From CF-118 sp035934385 (GTDB taxonomy: Bacteria > Chloroflexota > Dormibacteria > Dormibacterales > Dormibacteraceae): a stretch of DNA of 64,000 nt. Position 1 is the stretch's first letter. Each line of letters starts with the position of its first letter. The stretch spans positions 1-64,000 of the forward strand of contig DASYXY010000070.1 in NCBI GenBank assembly GCA_035934385.1, in the 5' to 3' direction. A program made the position numbers and the translations under genes. The notes below the pieces were generated by a model. The model saw only the letters and a list, made by a program, of their open reading frames with translations, was not told the DNA's origin and did no database searches. Shown here one piece after another: positions 16,273-24,710 of the stretch.

Positions 16273-17241
16273 ATGCCGACTTTCAGGTACGCGAACCCAC
16301 CGGTGATCCACTGGGGCGCCGGCTCCGTGAAAGAGGTGGCCGGCGAGCTCGCGGCACTTGGCGTCACGCGCGTCGCGCTGGTCACCACGAAGTCGCTGCT
16401 TGGGGCGGCTCTGCCCTTCGAACCTCACACGACGGCGACCATCACTCAGCACGCGCCCACCCGCCAGGTCGAACAGGCAACCGAGGTCGCGCGCGCGGCA
16501 GGCGCCGATGGCGTGGTGAGCTTTGGCGGCGGAAGCCCGATCGACGCGGCCAAGATCGTCGCCCTGCGCCTCGGGGGACTCCCGCATGTCGCGGTGCCGA
16601 CAACGTTGTCGGTGGCGGAGCTGGCCGCGGGCGCGGGATTCACAGACGAGACCGGCAACAAGGCCGGCCTGCGCGATCCCAGCCTGCTTCCTCGCGCCGT
16701 CTTCTATGACGCGGCCGTGACCCTCGCCACGCCTATGCAGCTGTGGCTGTCCACCGGCATCCGCGCCCTCGACCACGCGGTCGAGGGCTTCCTTGCCGAC
16801 GGCGAACATCCCTTCAACGACGTCCTGGCCCTCGAGGCCATCCGCCGGCTGTTCGATTCGCTGCCGCGCGCCAAAGCCGATCCAACCGACATCTCCGTCC
16901 GCACCGAGAACCAGCTCGCCGCGTGGTTCTCCTTCACGCTGCCGGCCGCGTCAGCGTCGGGGTTGAGTCACATGATGGGCAAGCAGATCGGCGCGCGTTA
17001 CGGAATCCCGCATGGCGTTACGTCATGCCTGCTCCTTCCCCACGTGATGCGTTACCTCGGAAGAGACCGAGCTCTGCCGGTCAGCGCGGACAGCGTGGAG
17101 AAGCTCGTCGCCGACCTCGATCTTCCGCGGCACATTCGCGACTATGGAATCGGCGAGCCGGAGCTGCGGAAGGCCGCCTCCGAGCTGGCCGGCAAGCACA
17201 ATGAGCGGAACCTGCTGGAGATCTATCTGGCGGCCCTGTAG
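16273..17241 (+). CDS. Iron-containing alcohol dehydrogenase, maleylacetate reductase-like
   Basis: 322 residues of the Fe-ADH superfamily. The N-terminal domain binds NAD(P) with VVSFGGGSPIDAAKIVAL, followed by VAVPTTLSVAELAAGAGFTD. The C-terminal domain has the metal His residues in TGIRALDHAVEGFLAD and GARYGIPHGVTSCLLLPHVM. The TLSVAEL segment is like maleylacetate reductases of aromatic degradation, but no ring-cleavage genes are nearby. ATG 16273 was preferred over a TTG at 16255 because it aligns with the family start and TACAGT at 16260-16265 lies exactly seven bases upstream, suggesting a leaderless mRNA. Confidence 0.92.
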   Translation: MPTFRYANPPVIHWGAGSVKEVAGELAALGVTRVALVTTKSLLGAALPFEPHTTATITQHAPTRQVEQATEVARAAGADGVVSFGGGSPIDAAKIVALRLGGLPHVAVPTTLSVAELAAGAGFTDETGNKAGLRDPSLLPRAVFYDAAVTLATPMQLWLSTGIRALDHAVEGFLADGEHPFNDVLALEAIRRLFDSLPRAKADPTDISVRTENQLAAWFSFTLPAASASGLSHMMGKQIGARYGIPHGVTSCLLLPHVMRYLGRDRALPVSADSVEKLVADLDLPRHIRDYGIGEPELRKAASELAGKHNERNLLEIYLAAL

Positions 17242-17325
17242 TAGCCGGCTGCCGGAACGCAACGTGAGCAAGCGCCCGACAACCGGCTACGAACAATCTC
17301 TACCCGTGATTCTGGATTTCCGTTT

Positions 17326-18225
17326 CTAGTCCTGGTTGTTGCCGGTGGCGGCGAGGTATGCGTCGACGACCGCCTGCGCGAGGGTCTGCTGGCCCGCCTG
17401 GCTCGGATGGACGTCGCAGTTCGGGAAGGCCGGTGCCGGCACCACCGTGCCGATGTTCAGGAGCCCGGCCTCGCAGGTGATGCCACCAGCCGCGGTCGCG
17501 GCGGTCTGCATCGTCGTAAAGGCGTCGGCGATGACCGCGCCGTGCGCTGCCGCGCTGGCCGTCTCGAAGTGGTTGAGTAGCAGGGCCCCCTGCACCGAGG
17601 CCTGGTCGGCGTAGTCGAGAGAGTAGTAGTTGACGACCTCGAGCACGCCCTGGTAGCCCGTCGCCCGGATGCCGCCGAGAATGGCGTCGATGTTGGCGCT
17701 CATCGCTGCCAGACCCGCGAGGAGGCAGCTCTGGTCGGCACCACACACCCGCTGGAGGATGAAGGCGTCATTGGCGCCGAGGCCGAGGGTGACGAGTTTG
17801 GTATTGGGGTGGGCAAGGAGGAACTGCGTCGCGAAGGCCATCTGCGTCGCAGCGCCGGCGTAGGAGACGTGAAGCGGGAAATGAGCCTTGAACGGACGGC
17901 AGCCGTTGTCGTTGCCGGCTGGCGGCGCGAGCTGGAATCCGCCAGAGGCCTCCCCCGGGCAGGAGGCGTTGACCACGTCGAGCTTCAATGCCTGGCCGAC
18001 GTAGTCCGGGTAGCCGATGAAATTGTTCGGCCGCTTGTACGCAAAGCCATCACCGGCGATGTAGCCGAAGACGACGCTGTCGCCTAGGGCCAGGTACGGC
18101 GGGTGGCTCTGCTCAGCTGCGGTGGCCACGCCCGCACCGCCCGGTACAAGTAGTCCTACAAGGAGCGCGATCCCGAGGATCGTGAGTGATGATCGCAGCC
18201 TGGTGGATAAGAACGACTGCAACAT
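17326..18225 (-). CDS. Secreted SGNH/GDSL-type lipase or esterase
   Basis: 299 residues with a classical signal peptide (residues 1-37, ending GVATAAEQ). SGNH blocks are all visible: block I YLALGDSVVFGY with the nucleophile Ser, block II Gly region in VSYAGAATQ, block III LGLGANDAF, and block V CDVHPSQAGQ with the catalytic Asp and His. Five or more cysteines fit secretion. The start has a good Shine-Dalgarno (GGGAGG) about eight bases upstream. Likely acts on ester-linked lipids or deacetylates polysaccharide outside the cell. It converges with the alcohol dehydrogenase gene. Confidence 0.92.
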   Translation of the reverse strand: MLQSFLSTRLRSSLTILGIALLVGLLVPGGAGVATAAEQSHPPYLALGDSVVFGYIAGDGFAYKRPNNFIGYPDYVGQALKLDVVNASCPGEASGGFQLAPPAGNDNGCRPFKAHFPLHVSYAGAATQMAFATQFLLAHPNTKLVTLGLGANDAFILQRVCGADQSCLLAGLAAMSANIDAILGGIRATGYQGVLEVVNYYSLDYADQASVQGALLLNHFETASAAAHGAVIADAFTTMQTAATAAGGITCEAGLLNIGTVVPAPAFPNCDVHPSQAGQQTLAQAVVDAYLAATGNNQD

Positions 18226-18429
18226 GGATTGACCTCCCTATCGCAACCGATGGCGGCGCCGGCGCTGACTCCGGCGGCAGACGATTGCGGCCAATGTAGC
18301 GCAGGCTCGCATCCCGGGCCAGGATCGAGCTTGATGGCCGTTTAGTAAGCTTCGACGATCCAGGGACAAACGCTAGAGCCCACGTCTGAGACTGCCCCTG
18401 CCCGACCGCGACGCCTCAGGCCCGGCCGC

Positions 18430-19380
18430 CTGGCGGCGACTCTGCTCGGGATCGCCATCGGTGCTGCGGTCATCGTCGTCAGCCATCCCGACAGGATCTG
18501 GGCCTCGCTGCAGCAGGCGGACCTCACGCCTGTGCTCGCGGCAGTGGCGCTCAACGTGCCCGTGATCTGGCTTCGGGCCCTGCGCGCGCAGCTCATCGTC
18601 CGCCAGCTCGGTTACCGAGTGCCGATGCGCTCGATGCTGCCGATCCAGCTCGTCGGTCAGACCTCGAGCACGATCACGCCGGCCGCGAGCGGGGACTACG
18701 TGCGCGCTTACCTGTGGCGGAGCGGCAACGGGGTGCCCGTGCGGGTGGGTGCGGCGGTCGTCACGTTCGAGCGGCTGTACAGCCTGTTCCTGATGGTCGC
18801 GGTGTCGGTGCTCCTGATCCTGTTCCCGCGGCACGGCGTGATCGGCTGGTTCCTCGTCGCCATCGGCCTCGGAATCGCGACGTTCGCCCCGCTGCTCTTC
18901 GAGCTCATGCCCACCACGCTCGAGCGATGGGCGGTCACCAGGCTCGGCAGGGGGCGGTTCCTCGGTCGCTTCCAGGAGGGAGCGGCTGTGATGGTCGACC
19001 AGTTCCGCAACCTGATGAAGGCGCCGTTGCTGCTCGCATGGACTTCGGCGCTGACGCTCATCAATTTCATTGCGATGGGCGGGCAGCTATGGCTGGTGAT
19101 GCTTGCCCTGGCACATCGCGTGCCGATCACGCAAGCGGTCGCTGCCAACTCGACGTCGCAGGTTGCCGGGATCATCTCCACCCTGCCTTTCGGCATCGGC
19201 TCGCAGGACGCGATCCTGGTCACCGTGTTTGCGGGCTACGGAGTCACCGTCTCCCTGGCCGCGTCCGCCGCGGTGCTCATGCGCGCCACCACGACCATTC
19301 CTCTTGCGCTCGCAGGCCTGGCGGCGTACCTGACGACTCAACGCCCCCTCCTAGCCTCCCCACACGGTGGGGAGGGATAG
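18430..19380 (+). CDS. UPF0104/AglD-like multi-spanning membrane protein (lipid flippase-type)
   Basis: About 316 residues, 7-8 helices, of the lysylphosphatidylglycerol synthetase membrane-domain/UPF0104 family. Typical segments are WLRALRAQLIVRQLGY, LPIQLVGQTSSTITPAASGDY and STSQVAGIISTLPFGIGSQD. The family's first helix (LAATLLGIAIGAAVIVV) lies upstream of the first GTG at 18532, in a frame open to 18346 that has no ATG/GTG/TTG. I placed the start at an in-frame CTG at 18430. An ATC at 18358, six bases after TAAGCT, is another candidate. The gene ends inside a G/C hairpin and is followed after 2 bp by the epimerase gene. Probably moves or modifies an envelope lipid. Confidence 0.82.
   Translation: MAATLLGIAIGAAVIVVSHPDRIWASLQQADLTPVLAAVALNVPVIWLRALRAQLIVRQLGYRVPMRSMLPIQLVGQTSSTITPAASGDYVRAYLWRSGNGVPVRVGAAVVTFERLYSLFLMVAVSVLLILFPRHGVIGWFLVAIGLGIATFAPLLFELMPTTLERWAVTRLGRGRFLGRFQEGAAVMVDQFRNLMKAPLLLAWTSALTLINFIAMGGQLWLVMLALAHRVPITQAVAANSTSQVAGIISTLPFGIGSQDAILVTVFAGYGVTVSLAASAAVLMRATTTIPLALAGLAAYLTTQRPLLASPHGGEG
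19355..19375. repeat. G/C hairpin element at a gene end (CCTCCCCAC / GTGGGGAGG)
   Basis: A perfect 9-bp inverted repeat with a 3-base loop. It supplies the last codons of the flippase-like gene and the ribosome-binding region of the next. Related hairpins occur at 39279-39301, 41406-41441, 53930-53949 and 63601-63637. Confidence 0.75.
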
Positions 19381-19382
19381 TG

Positions 19383-20309
19383 ATGAAGCGCATCGCGGTC
19401 ACGGGCGGCGCGGGGTTCATCGGCTCGCACACGGTCGACCGGCTGCTTGCTGCCGGCGTCAAAGTACTCGTCATCGACGACCAGTCCCATCCCTCGCCGG
19501 AGCCGCCGGCCACCGAGACCATCTCGGCCGACTGCGGCTCGGAGGAGGCCGCCCGTGCGCTGGCCCGCTTCAAGCCCAACGCGGTCCTGCACCTCGCCTC
19601 CAAGGGCGGCGTCCAGGTCGCGGCGCGCGACCCCGCCGGCCATGCCCGCAGAAGCCTTGCCAGCACCATCGCGCTGTATGACGCTGCGATCAAGGCCGGC
19701 GCCAGGCGGCTGGTGAGCGCTTCGTCGGGCGGCACGATCTACGGCGACGCCAGGAGCCTCCCCGCGCCCGAATCCGCGCCGGCGGCGCCACTGTCGGCCT
19801 ACGGGGCGGCCAAGCGATCGGAAGAGGTTTACCTCGCCGCCCTCGGCAAGCGTCATGGCGTTTCCACGCTCGCGCTGCGCTACGGCAACGTCTACGGGCC
19901 GCGCCAGGACGGAACGGGCGAGGCGGGCGTCGTCGCGATCACGTGCCACCGGCTGCTGGACGGCGCTTCGGCGCGGATCTTCGGCGACGGCATGCAGACG
20001 CGCGACTTCACATTCGTCGGCGATGTCGCCGACGCCAACGTTGCGGCTCTGAACAGCCGCCGGTCGGGCGAGGTGAACGTCGGCACGGGGCGCGAAACCA
20101 GCGTCGCCGACGTCGTCGCTATGCTCATTAGCCACTCCGGGCGGGAAACCGCCATCGAGATGGCCCCCGCCAAGGAGTTCGAGGTCCGGCGCGTCTGCCT
20201 GGACCCACAGCGTGCGGCGCGCTGGCTCAGCTGGCGCCCCAAAGTCGAGATCGCACAGGGCCTCGGGACCACGTTCGAGTGGTTCGCGGCCCGGAAGGGC
20301 CGGCCTTGA
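19383..20309 (+). CDS. NAD-dependent sugar epimerase/dehydratase
   Basis: 308 residues of the extended short-chain dehydrogenase family. NAD is bound by VTGGAGFIGSHTVDRL. The catalytic region has SASSGGTIYG and YGAAKRSEE (Y-x3-K). The sugar-nucleotide part contains LRYGNVYGPRQDGTGEAGVV and FGDGMQTRDFTFVGDVADA. It resembles UDP-glucose 4-epimerase and related enzymes, but the exact sugar is unknown. GGGAGGGAT just upstream of the ATG is a strong ribosome-binding site. It follows the flippase-like gene by 2 bp and precedes the sulfoquinovose synthase, suggesting one sugar-lipid operon. Confidence 0.93.
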   Translation: MKRIAVTGGAGFIGSHTVDRLLAAGVKVLVIDDQSHPSPEPPATETISADCGSEEAARALARFKPNAVLHLASKGGVQVAARDPAGHARRSLASTIALYDAAIKAGARRLVSASSGGTIYGDARSLPAPESAPAAPLSAYGAAKRSEEVYLAALGKRHGVSTLALRYGNVYGPRQDGTGEAGVVAITCHRLLDGASARIFGDGMQTRDFTFVGDVADANVAALNSRRSGEVNVGTGRETSVADVVAMLISHSGRETAIEMAPAKEFEVRRVCLDPQRAARWLSWRPKVEIAQGLGTTFEWFAARKGRP

Positions 20310-20352
20310 CGGCCGGAGATAGGATGAAGAACAGCAAGAAGGTGGAATCCAA

Positions 20353-21573
20353 ATGCGAGTGATCGTTCTCGGAGCCGACGGATACCTCGGCTGGCCCACG
20401 TCCCTGCACCTGTCGGCTCGCGGACACGAAGTGATCGCGGCGGACAACCTGATCCGGCGGCGGTGGGACGTGTTGTGCGGCACGGAAAGCCTCGTGCCGA
20501 TCGCGAGCATGAAACGCCGCGTGGAGCGCTGGAAGGCGCTCACCGGTCGCGACATCAAGTGGGAGAAGCTCGACCTGACCTCGCTGGCGGACACGACGGC
20601 GCTAATCACCCAGTACCACCCAGACGCAATCGTTCACTTCGCCGAGCAGCGCTCGGCGCCCTACTCGATGATCAGCGCCCAGCACGCGGTCGAGACGCAG
20701 GTCAACAACGTGGTCGGCACGCTCAACCTGCTGTTCGCGCTGCGCGAGTCCGCACCTGACTGCCACCTGGTGAAGCTCGGCACGATGGGCGAATACGGCA
20801 CGCCGAACATCGACATCGAAGAGGGCTTCATCGAGATCGAGCACAACGGGCGCAAGGATCGCCTTCCGTATCCGAAGCAGCCGGGCTCCTTCTACCACCT
20901 GTCGAAGGTGCACGACAGCCACAACATCATGTTCACGTGCCGCGTGTGGGGCATCCGCGCCACCGACCTCAACCAGGGCGTCGTTTACGGCACTGGCATC
21001 CCCGAGACCGACATGCACGGCGAGCTGCGCACGCGGTTCGACTACGACGACATCTGGGGCACCGTGCTGAATCGCTTCTGCTCGCAGGCAGCGATCGGCT
21101 ACCCGCTCACCGTCTACGGCGAGGGCGGCCAGACCCGCGGATTCCTGGACATTCGTGACACGGTCCGCTGCGTCGAGCTCGCGATGTTGAACGCGCCAGA
21201 GCGTGGCGAGTACCGCGTGTTCAACCAGTTCACCGAGCAGTTCTCCGTCGGCGAGCTCGCCGAGCGCGTTAAGGCCGCGCGTGCGCACCACGGGCTCGAA
21301 ACCAGCATCGAGCACCTTCCCAACCCGCGCACCGAGCTCGAGGCTCACTACTACAACGCCAAGCACCAGCACCTGCTGGACCTGGGCCTGGTGCCGCATA
21401 AGCTCGAGGATTCGCTCATCGACCGGGTGATCGGCCTCGTCGAGCACTACAAGAAGCGCATCAAGCCAGGGCTCTTCGTGCCGCGCGTGGACTGGAGGCG
21501 CGGCGGTAAGGGCGATTTCGGCAAGCCCGCGGCCAGGCGGCGTCGCGTGGCTGTGGCGCCGGCCATCCGCTAG
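20353..21573 (+). CDS. sqdB: UDP-sulfoquinovose synthase (SQD1/SqdB)
   Basis: A 406-residue homologue of SQD1, which makes UDP-sulfoquinovose from UDP-glucose and sulfite for sulfolipid or sulfonated glycans. Diagnostic segments are GADGYLGWPTSLHL (NAD fold), LIRRRWD, HFAEQRSAPYSMIS, LVKLGTMGEYGTPNIDIEEG, the catalytic YHLSKVHDSHNI (Y-x3-K), LNQGVVYGTGIPETD, DDIWGTVLNRFC, YGEGGQTRGFLDI and EAHYYNAKHQHLLDLGL. The C-terminus has a basic extension of about 30 residues. No SqdX-type GT4 sulfoquinovosyltransferase is next to it; the neighbours are a GT2 and a flippase-like protein. Family assignment is very secure, end product is inference. Confidence 0.96.
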   Translation: MRVIVLGADGYLGWPTSLHLSARGHEVIAADNLIRRRWDVLCGTESLVPIASMKRRVERWKALTGRDIKWEKLDLTSLADTTALITQYHPDAIVHFAEQRSAPYSMISAQHAVETQVNNVVGTLNLLFALRESAPDCHLVKLGTMGEYGTPNIDIEEGFIEIEHNGRKDRLPYPKQPGSFYHLSKVHDSHNIMFTCRVWGIRATDLNQGVVYGTGIPETDMHGELRTRFDYDDIWGTVLNRFCSQAAIGYPLTVYGEGGQTRGFLDIRDTVRCVELAMLNAPERGEYRVFNQFTEQFSVGELAERVKAARAHHGLETSIEHLPNPRTELEAHYYNAKHQHLLDLGLVPHKLEDSLIDRVIGLVEHYKKRIKPGLFVPRVDWRRGGKGDFGKPAARRRRVAVAPAIR

Positions 21574-22277
21574 TCGCGAAAGCGGATCTGGATCAGCTCC
21601 TTACTCGCGCGCAGGATTGGTATCAGCCGGCCGCCTGACCGGCGGCCCATCGTGCGCGGATGGTGAGGCACACCGACCTGGACGTAACGGCCGCCGAGCC
21701 GGCCTACCTTCCAGTACATCTCGGCGTTGATCAGCGCGCTGCGGGAATAAAGGTTCATGCGGCGCAGCGCCGACCCTTTGATGATCTTCAGCGCGCAGTT
21801 GACGTCGCGCGCGTCGATGCGCAGCGTCCACAACACAAGCTGGTTGAAGACGCCGCTGATGATCGATCGGAACGCTGGGTCCTCACGCGTCATGCGCCAA
21901 CCGGCGACCATGTCCGCATCCTTCAACATGGGCACGAGCTTTGCGAGATCGGCGACGTCGAGCTGGCCGTCCGCGTCGGTGAACGCCACGTAGTCGAGAT
22001 CGGCCGCGCGCAGCCCGTCGCCGACAGCCGCCCCATAACCCGACATGTGCTCGTGGCGCACGACCTTCAACTCCATGCCGAGATCCTTCGCAACCGAGCG
22101 CGCGACGTTGCCGGTGTCGTCGTTGGAGCCGTCATCGACGATGACGACGTTGAATCGGTCCGCAAGCTTCGGCAACACCTCGTTTACATGGGGGAGCAGC
22201 CAGCGGAGGTTCTCGCTCTCGTTGTGGGCGGGCATGACGAGGCTCAAGCTCGTGAGCCGGCCTTCAGGTGGTGACAA
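21570..22277 (-). CDS. GT2-family glycosyltransferase, polyprenyl-phosphate type
   Basis: A 235-residue GT-A enzyme. Motifs are LSLVMPAHNESENLRWLL, VVIVDDGSNDDTGNVARSV, SGYGAAVGDGLRAA and the metal-binding FTDADGQLDVADLAKL (D-x-D). The lack of C-terminal membrane helices and the sequence style are like dolichol/undecaprenyl-phosphate sugar synthases (DPM1-like). Those enzymes charge a lipid carrier for GT-C enzymes, and GT-C-like proteins occur at 9163 and 22420. It converges with the sulfoquinovose synthase with a 4-bp overlap. Confidence 0.92.
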   Translation of the reverse strand: MSPPEGRLTSLSLVMPAHNESENLRWLLPHVNEVLPKLADRFNVVIVDDGSNDDTGNVARSVAKDLGMELKVVRHEHMSGYGAAVGDGLRAADLDYVAFTDADGQLDVADLAKLVPMLKDADMVAGWRMTREDPAFRSIISGVFNQLVLWTLRIDARDVNCALKIIKGSALRRMNLYSRSALINAEMYWKVGRLGGRYVQVGVPHHPRTMGRRSGGRLIPILRASKELIQIRFRD

Positions 22278-22311
22278 GCGTGAGCAATCCTAAGGGTGGG
22301 CCGACCGGCCA

Positions 22312-22450
22312 CGCGACGCAGATTCGCGCTGGGACGAGCTCAGACGAAGGCGCCGCGAGCATCGGACCGGAGCGCACCCGTTGGTGCGTGAGGACCGAAG
22401 CGCAAGCGGCAACGCACGGATGAGCCGACCCAGTAGCGAAGATGCGCGCG
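22312..22450 (+). repeat. Dispersed structured repeat, copy C
   Basis: About 139 bp homologous to copies at 41671-41832 and 47818-47980. It shares CGACGCAGATTCGCG at the left end, GGCGCCGCGAG and GGAGCGCA in the middle, and GCGAAGATGCG at the right end. Its hairpin reads GCGCACC-CGTT-GGTGCGT, where the other copies have ATC/GAT in the stem, a compensating change. Its right end runs into the coding start of the DUF2079 gene. Confidence 0.75.
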
Positions 22451-23958
22451 TGGATCGGTCGGCCCAGCCTTCCGAACGCCCGAAGCCGCTGTCGCTGCGC
22501 GCCGGCCGCACGCTGGCAGGTGCGCTGACAGTGGCGGCGTTCGCCGCCTACGCGTTCGTATCCATCTACCGGCACGAGCATTACGCGAGCAACGCCTTCG
22601 ACCTCGCGGTCCAGGACCAGACCGTCTGGGGCTACAGCCGCGGCGAGTTCATCTACAACACCGTGCTCGGCATCCCGAACCTGCTGGGCGACCACTTCCA
22701 CCCCATCCTCATGACGCTCGCGCCGTTCATGCTCGTCTGGAACTCGGCGGAGGTCCTGCTGGTGGCCCAGGCGGTGCTTCTGGCGCTGGCCGGCATTCCC
22801 ATCTACCTGTGGGGCGAGCGCGAGCTCGGCGCGCTAGCGGGGGTTGCCTTCCAGGCCGCCTACCTAGTTTTCTGGGGCGTGCTGGCGGGCGTTGTGTACG
22901 ACTTCCACCACGCGGTGTTCGCGGTGCCGGCGCTGTCGACCGCGCTCTACGCGACCCTGACTCGCCGCAACTGGCTGCTCGTGCCCGCCGTGGTCTGGGC
23001 GATGCTGACGCGCGAAGACATCGCGCTCACCTTGATCGCGCTGGGCTTCTACATCGTGGTGGTTCAGCGGCGGTGGCTCATCGGCGGCGTCCTGATGGCA
23101 TTGAACGCGGTTTGGCTCGGCGCGCTGCTCAACGTGGTCATCCCGGCCCTCGGCGGTGGCGTGGCCTACCGCCACTGGACTTACGACGCACTGGGAAGCG
23201 GGCCTGTGAGCGCAGCCACCCACATCGTCCGGCACCCGCTCGACAGCCTCAAGCTGCTGTTCACCCCGGCCGCCAAAACACGGGTGTGGATCGGCTCGTT
23301 CGCGGCCTTCGCGCTCCTACCGCTCCTCTCGCCGGTGCTGCTGGTGGCGCTGCCGTCCTTCCTCGAGCGCTTCTGGTCGTCCTCGCCGAATTTCTGGTCT
23401 TTCCATTTCCAGTACTCGATGGTGCCCGCGCCGATCCTCACTTTCGCGGCGATGGACACGTGCGTGCGGGTGGCCAGGTGGTTGCAGGGTCGCTGGGACG
23501 TCGCGACGCGCATCGCGCTGCCGCTCGCAGCGCTGGCGGCAAGCGTGGTCGTGACCGTCGCGGCGAATCCGTTGGCCGAGATTCGCGACTACCTGCCGAG
23601 CTCGCGGGTCGCGGAGATCAACGAGTGCCTCGCTACCATCCCGGACGACGCCAGCGTGGCCGCGTCCAACGCGCTCGTGCCGCACCTCTCGCACCGCGCC
23701 GACATCTACGTGATCACGCTCCAACCTAGCGCCGACTACATCGCCATCGACCCGTCAACGTATACGGGCTTCTACGCAAACGAAGAGGACCAGCTGCGCA
23801 ATTTCGTGCGTGGAGACCTGGCGGCCGGCTACGGCGTGGTATGCGCGAAAGGCACGACGCTGGTGCTCGCGCGGGTCGATTCGAGGCTTCAGCTGACGCC
23901 GCAGCTCAACGCGTGGCTGGCGGACAAGTGCTCGGGCCGCGCGTGCGCCGGCCTATGA
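22420..23958 (+). CDS. DUF2079 multi-spanning membrane protein
   Basis: A 512-residue predicted GT-C-like membrane protein of the DUF2079 family. After a hydrophilic lead of about 30 residues come roughly ten transmembrane helices and a C-terminal outer domain. Family segments are NAFDLAVQDQTVWGYSRGEF (acidic loop-1 site), NLLGDHFHPILM, FHHAVFAVPALSTALYATLT and PALSTALYA followed by LTREDIAL. ATG 22420 was chosen over an upstream TTG at 22381. The first 11 codons (MSRPSSEDARV) are part of repeat copy C, so the repeat appears to have supplied the start of the gene. Likely transfers sugars at the outer membrane face. Confidence 0.88.
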   Translation: MSRPSSEDARVDRSAQPSERPKPLSLRAGRTLAGALTVAAFAAYAFVSIYRHEHYASNAFDLAVQDQTVWGYSRGEFIYNTVLGIPNLLGDHFHPILMTLAPFMLVWNSAEVLLVAQAVLLALAGIPIYLWGERELGALAGVAFQAAYLVFWGVLAGVVYDFHHAVFAVPALSTALYATLTRRNWLLVPAVVWAMLTREDIALTLIALGFYIVVVQRRWLIGGVLMALNAVWLGALLNVVIPALGGGVAYRHWTYDALGSGPVSAATHIVRHPLDSLKLLFTPAAKTRVWIGSFAAFALLPLLSPVLLVALPSFLERFWSSSPNFWSFHFQYSMVPAPILTFAAMDTCVRVARWLQGRWDVATRIALPLAALAASVVVTVAANPLAEIRDYLPSSRVAEINECLATIPDDASVAASNALVPHLSHRADIYVITLQPSADYIAIDPSTYTGFYANEEDQLRNFVRGDLAAGYGVVCAKGTTLVLARVDSRLQLTPQLNAWLADKCSGRACAGL

Positions 23959-23986
23959 CCGCGCGCTCTGATTCCGTGCGCGGGTC

Positions 23987-24583
23987 TCAGCCGTCGGGCG
24001 CCAGGAGCGTCGGCCGGCCGCCGGCCACGACCTCCAGGTCAAGCCACATGCCGCTCGCTTCGTGGCCGTCGACGAGAGATGCGATCCGGTACGAACCGGG
24101 CGCACCGGGCGTGAACATGAACGACGCGGAGCTGCCGGGCGGCAGCCCGTTGACGGGATCGGGCGTCGTCCAGGAGGGATCGATCGGCTGAGTCGCCGCG
24201 CCATCCCTGACCACCGAGCACGAGTTGGGCACCGTGCCTCGGTTCTCGCACTGCACGGTGACCTGCCAGCCAACCGGAACGGTGAGCACGAGCGACCCGC
24301 TGCCATAGCCGTCGTAGTTGAACTGGAAGTCGGTCGCGGGATACGCGGCGACGAGCGTGACGATGGCCGCCCTGGCCCCGTCGTCGACGTGGATGTACTT
24401 CGAGGGATCGGGCGGGGTGCCCGCGCCGCTGCCCTGGATCGGATCGCATGCCGCCGCGAGCAGCACAATGGCGGCTGTGAAGATTCCACCGAAGATGGTG
24501 CTCTGGTGGGAGCGCCTCGAAGTGTGGCAGCAGCTGGCGATCTCGTTTCCGGTTTTTGCCGTGTTCACTTTTCTGCTGAACAT
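23987..24583 (-). CDS. Sulfocyanin-like lipoprotein with lost copper ligands
   Basis: 198 residues: a basic lead, a hydrophobic segment with lipobox (VLLAAAC, Cys46), then a cupredoxin domain of sulfocyanin type. Recognisable blocks are FQFNYDGYGSGSLVLTVPVG, WQVTVQCENRG and the C-terminal DGHEASGMWLDLEVV. In blue copper sulfocyanins the ligands are His, Cys, His and Met. Here the first His position is Asn120 (VPNSCSVV) and the Cys position is Ser169 (IASLVDGH), while His174 and Met179 remain. It is therefore unlikely to bind type 1 copper. The N-terminal 40 codons overlap the head of the divergent gene at 24468. Confidence 0.8.
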   Translation of the reverse strand: MFSRKVNTAKTGNEIASCCHTSRRSHQSTIFGGIFTAAIVLLAAACDPIQGSGAGTPPDPSKYIHVDDGARAAIVTLVAAYPATDFQFNYDGYGSGSLVLTVPVGWQVTVQCENRGTVPNSCSVVRDGAATQPIDPSWTTPDPVNGLPPGSSASFMFTPGAPGSYRIASLVDGHEASGMWLDLEVVAGGRPTLLAPDG

Positions 24584-24701
24584 AGGTCCCTTCGAACAAC
24601 CGATTCTGCGCTCCGTGTTCTACGGATTGTTCGAGGGCGGCGTGCTCAGCGGACTGCTGGCGGTCGCGACGCGCACTGAACGCGACCGCCGCGGCTCTTA
24701 G
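24468..24701 (+). CDS. Small two-helix membrane protein, unknown
   Basis: 77 residues from ATG 24468, or 68 from ATG 24495. The sequence WWERLEVWQQLAISFPVFAV continues into a hydrophobic helix, then GPFEQPILRSVFYGLFEGGV and a second helix, ending in a charged tail. It reads like a real membrane protein rather than noise. It overlaps the 5' end of the sulfocyanin-like gene head-to-head by about 115 bp, so one of the two starts may be further downstream than shown. Function unknown. Confidence 0.55.
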   Translation: MAAVKIPPKMVLWWERLEVWQQLAISFPVFAVFTFLLNIGPFEQPILRSVFYGLFEGGVLSGLLAVATRTERDRRGS

Positions 24702-24710
24702 CGGGTTCTT

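Noticed and set aside
17240..17290. GTAGCCGG ... CCGGCTAC inverted repeat as terminator
   Set aside because: The 8-bp arms are 35 bases apart, with no U-run after either arm. Too weak to call.
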